Assembly (NCBI GenBank): GCA_003451595.1
Contig: DMDA01000073.1
Span: 1-8,416, forward strand
Direction: 5' to 3'
DNA from: Chloroflexota bacterium
GTDB taxonomy: Bacteria; Chloroflexota; Anaerolineae; Caldilineales; Caldilineaceae
DNA: 8,416 bases
Made by a program: the position numbers and the translations under genes. This document shows positions 6,999-8,416 of this stretch, in pieces; position 1 is the first letter of the stretch; each line of letters opens with the position of its first letter. The notes under the pieces were generated by a model. That model made no database searches. It was not told where the DNA came from and saw nothing but the letters and a program-made list of their open reading frames with translations.

Positions 6999-7027
6999 AG
7001 TATAGCGCACATGACCGCCGCCTTCAA
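6999..7027 (-). promoter_or_regulatory. Sigma70-type promoter of the ribonuclease-barstar operon
   Basis: On the minus strand a -35 box TTGAAG (7027-7022, four of six consensus bases) and a -10 box TATACT (7004-6999, five of six) are separated by exactly 17 bases. Transcription should begin near 6992, giving a leader of about 105 bases before the GTG start at 6887. The -35 box overlaps the stop codon of the upstream gene remnant. This suggests the pair is transcribed on its own rather than by read-through. Confidence 0.55.
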
Positions 7028-7307
7028 CCGTCCACGATTGCCGCCACCCGTTCCAATCCCACTGCCTGCGCCGCCCGTAACCGGTATAGCCCGTCCACCA
7101 AGAGATACCCATCGGTGACCAGGATAGTGTCCAGCCCACCGCTGCGTTCGATGTAGCTCAAATCGGGCAGCTGATCGCCGGCGAGGCGCCAACGCGCTTT
7201 CGGCGTCGGGCGAATACCGGCATCGACCAGCGCGCGCCGCCCGCCGATCTCGATGAGGATGCTGCTGGCGCCCACTTCATCGGCGCCCCCCGAAAGGTGA
7301 TCTCCAC
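7024..7307 (-). pseudogene. Chimeric remnant: start of a metallo-beta-lactamase-fold protein joined to the end of a ParB-like domain
   Basis: The first half resembles the N-terminus of MBL-fold hydrolases of the RNase J/CPSF-like group: GGADEVGASS, GGRRALVDAGI and, further on, LPDLS and GGLDTILVT. At the point where such proteins carry the metal-binding HxHxDH motif (about 7113-7116) the sequence turns into DGYLLVDGLYRLRAAQAVG, typical of the latter part of a ParB-like/sulfiredoxin-type nuclease domain, and stops at 7024. Both halves are therefore incomplete and neither has its catalytic core. The likely start, GTG at 7307 eight bases after the lipoprotein gene, reads VEITF and then leaves the frame of GGADEVG at a run of six G (7286-7291, C on the + strand). 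The conserved frame is open from 7428 but its upstream part lies inside the lipoprotein gene. I call it a decayed gene; a short expressed protein is not ruled out. Confidence 0.6.
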
Positions 7308-7315
7308 GGCTGTCG

Positions 7316-8098
7316 TTACTGGGATGGCTGACGCAATGCGTAGAGCGCCAGTAATGCAAAGGCTGTCGTGCGCGTATCGGCGTTGTCGTGCGGGCCGGCA
7401 GCGGTGTAGTGCGCGGCAAAGCCGCCATCGGCGCCTTGCAAACTCAGCAGCCGCCGCACAATGGCATCATTGACAGGCTCGCCCAAACGGGCGCCAGCGA
7501 GCAGCGCCAATGTCAGGTCGGCGGTGGCGTAACGCTCTGCATTGGCGGCGTCATGGAAGCCGACGCCGTCGAACATCGCCATGGCGGTGGTGAAGAGCTT
7601 TTGCGCCTGCGCAGCATCGCCCTGGTTCCAGGCATTGAGGGCGGCAAAGAACGTGAAATCTGCGCGGTTCGCCCAATCGTCGATGGCGCCGGAGCCGGTG
7701 TATTCTTCCAGCCAGACGGTGGGCGACACTTCGTGTTGCACAGCGACGGCTGGCGGCCATGCCACTGTTCCGCCGCGCAATGTCTCGATCAGGCCATGCG
7801 GAGGAGCGCCAAACGTCGCCAGTTCGGTCTCCAGCTCAACGGTGAGGTCTGCGGCGTGCGCATCCTGCATCACCCATTCAACGAGCAAATTGTCGGGCGT
7901 CAGCCAGTGGCGTGGATCATCTGGCGCGGCGCGCACCAGGCCAACTTCGGCGTCGAGCTGGCGCGTCAAGAAGGCGAGGGCGCGGCCAAGCGTCGGTTGA
8001 AAGACCATCGGCGTGGGGGTGGGCGCGACGAGTGGCGCCGCAACCGTGCACGCAGCCAGCAGCGGGAAGAATATCAAGATGAGAAGTCGGCGACGCAT
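7316..8098 (-). CDS. Putative lipoprotein with alpha/alpha-toroid-like C-terminus
   Basis: A 260-residue exported protein of unknown function. The N-terminus is a lipoprotein signal peptide: RRR, a hydrophobic core and the lipobox LAAC with Cys17 as the lipidation site, then a short Pro/Thr-rich linker (20-36). The remainder is Ala/Leu-rich and probably helical. Its end has QGADGGFAAH (221-230) and a TRTTAFALLALYAL stretch (242-255), the style of repeats in squalene-cyclase/prenyltransferase alpha/alpha-toroid proteins, though too short for a full barrel. It may bind a substrate outside the membrane, but I have no basis to name one. The ATG at 8098 is decided by the strong AGGAGG (8106-8111) seven bases before it and by the signal peptide beginning there; the frame is open further up to 8314 but that part looks random. 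The MBL/ParB remnant follows eight bases after its stop. Confidence 0.82.
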   Translation of the reverse strand: MRRRLLILIFFPLLAACTVAAPLVAPTPTPMVFQPTLGRALAFLTRQLDAEVGLVRAAPDDPRHWLTPDNLLVEWVMQDAHAADLTVELETELATFGAPPHGLIETLRGGTVAWPPAVAVQHEVSPTVWLEEYTGSGAIDDWANRADFTFFAALNAWNQGDAAQAQKLFTTAMAMFDGVGFHDAANAERYATADLTLALLAGARLGEPVNDAIVRRLLSLQGADGGFAAHYTAAGPHDNADTRTTAFALLALYALRQPSQ

Positions 8099-8105
8099 GG
8101 GGAAC

Positions 8106-8111
8106 CCTCCT
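8106..8111 (-). promoter_or_regulatory. Strong ribosome binding site of the lipoprotein gene
   Basis: A perfect AGGAGG on the minus strand, seven bases before the ATG at 8098. It is the best Shine-Dalgarno sequence in the window and rejects the longer reading frame upstream. Confidence 0.85.
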
Positions 8112-8149
8112 GTGTTTATGGCTTGTAGGAGTAGGAACAACCTTTCATC

Positions 8150-8178
8150 ATTGTACCGTGATTGTAGACATTTGGAGA
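8150..8178 (-). promoter_or_regulatory. Possible promoter of the lipoprotein gene
   Basis: On the minus strand two TACAAT boxes (8166-8161 and 8155-8150) each match the -10 consensus at five of six bases. The only -35 candidate for the second is TCTCCA (8178-8173, spacing 17), which is poor. The location, some 50 bases before the start codon and in an AT-richer patch, is right. The exact promoter is uncertain. Confidence 0.35.
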
Positions 8179-8194
8179 GATAGGGGAAGGCGCT

Positions 8195-8221
8195 GGACGC
8201 GGAACTCGCGCTAGCGCGTCC
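8195..8221. repeat. Inverted repeat with a nested 12-base palindrome
   Basis: GGACGCG (8195-8201) and CGCGTCC (8215-8221) are perfect inverted arms. Overlapping the right arm is the palindrome CGCGCTAGCGCG (8207-8218). It lies between the cut gene at the right edge and the lipoprotein gene. There is no U-run on either strand, so a standard terminator is not shown. It may be a transcript-end hairpin or a protein-binding site. Confidence 0.4.
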
Positions 8222-8338
8222 CGGTGGTGGGGGCAAAAGCCACGCCCGGCGGCATGCGCACGCTGGACGTGACGCTGCCCGGCTTCCGCCGCGATAATCT
8301 GCTCGGCGATTCATCTGTTGGGCGGGGCGTCGCCTTCT

Positions 8339-8416
8339 TCAGAGCTCCCGAAACACCGCCCGCCCGTTCACCATCCTCAACAGCGGCTTCACCTGGGCGA
8401 TCTCCGATGCTGTCTC
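8339..8416 (-). CDS. C-terminal end of a gene cut by the window, possibly an amidohydrolase-family protein
   Basis: On the minus strand the frame entering from the right edge is open for 25 codons and ends in TGA (8341-8339). The text includes PLLRMVNGRAVFREL, which resembles the closing strand of many amidohydrolase-superfamily enzymes, where a 'MV-GR-V' segment ends the small beta-sandwich domain after the metal-binding barrel. That is a short and general motif, so the function is only a suggestion. The 5' part and any catalytic residues are outside the window. It reads towards the lipoprotein gene on the same strand, with about 240 non-coding bases between them. Confidence 0.5.
   Translation of the reverse strand, partial: ETASEIAQVKPLLRMVNGRAVFREL

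Noticed and set aside
7388..8128. 246-codon frame on the + strand
   Set aside because: It is antisense to the lipoprotein gene, which has a lipobox and AGGAGG; the + strand product looks random.
8220..8416. Open + strand frame through the right edge
   Set aside because: The minus strand frame at 8339-8416 gives a more protein-like ending, and the + strand text has no recognisable motif or ribosome binding site.

Overview
The window looks like a stretch of chromosome from a high-GC bacterium. A member of the Chloroflexota, perhaps a filamentous Chloroflexales, is my best guess. That guess rests on the style of the predicted proteins and on the gene assortment, not on a marker gene, so it is an inference. 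Coding is dense, with short gaps or ATGA overlaps between genes. The exception is an AT-richer gap behind the rRNA.

Left part, + strand: the window opens inside a 5S rRNA (about 1-94) that ends in a U-rich terminator. A 390-base gap without a supported gene follows. Then comes a tight five-gene run: glmU (UDP-GlcNAc synthesis), a CorC/HlyC-type membrane protein with CBS domains, cdd (cytidine deaminase), a soluble GAF-PAS histidine kinase without a response regulator beside it, and a small dual-specificity/tyrosine phosphatase. Spacings are 13, -4, 19 and about 6 bases, so one transcript is likely.

Right part, - strand, converging on the phosphatase gene: reading leftwards from the right edge there is the last piece of a gene cut by the window (possibly an amidohydrolase), and a lipoprotein with an alpha/alpha-toroid-like C-terminus and a very good ribosome binding site. 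Next is a decayed fragment that joins the start of a metallo-beta-lactamase-fold protein to the end of a ParB-like domain. Last is a two-gene toxin/inhibitor operon: a membrane-anchored guanyl-specific ribonuclease of the RNase Sa (RNase N1/T1) type, followed with an ATGA overlap by a barstar-family inhibitor.

The most notable part is the ribonuclease-barstar operon. The nuclease keeps all the active-site residues of RNase Sa but sits behind an N-terminal membrane anchor and a long Pro/Thr-rich stalk. It has its own good sigma70-type promoter, a leader of about 100 bases and a strong hairpin just before its ribosome binding site. The inhibitor reads 51 bases antisense into the end of the phosphatase gene.
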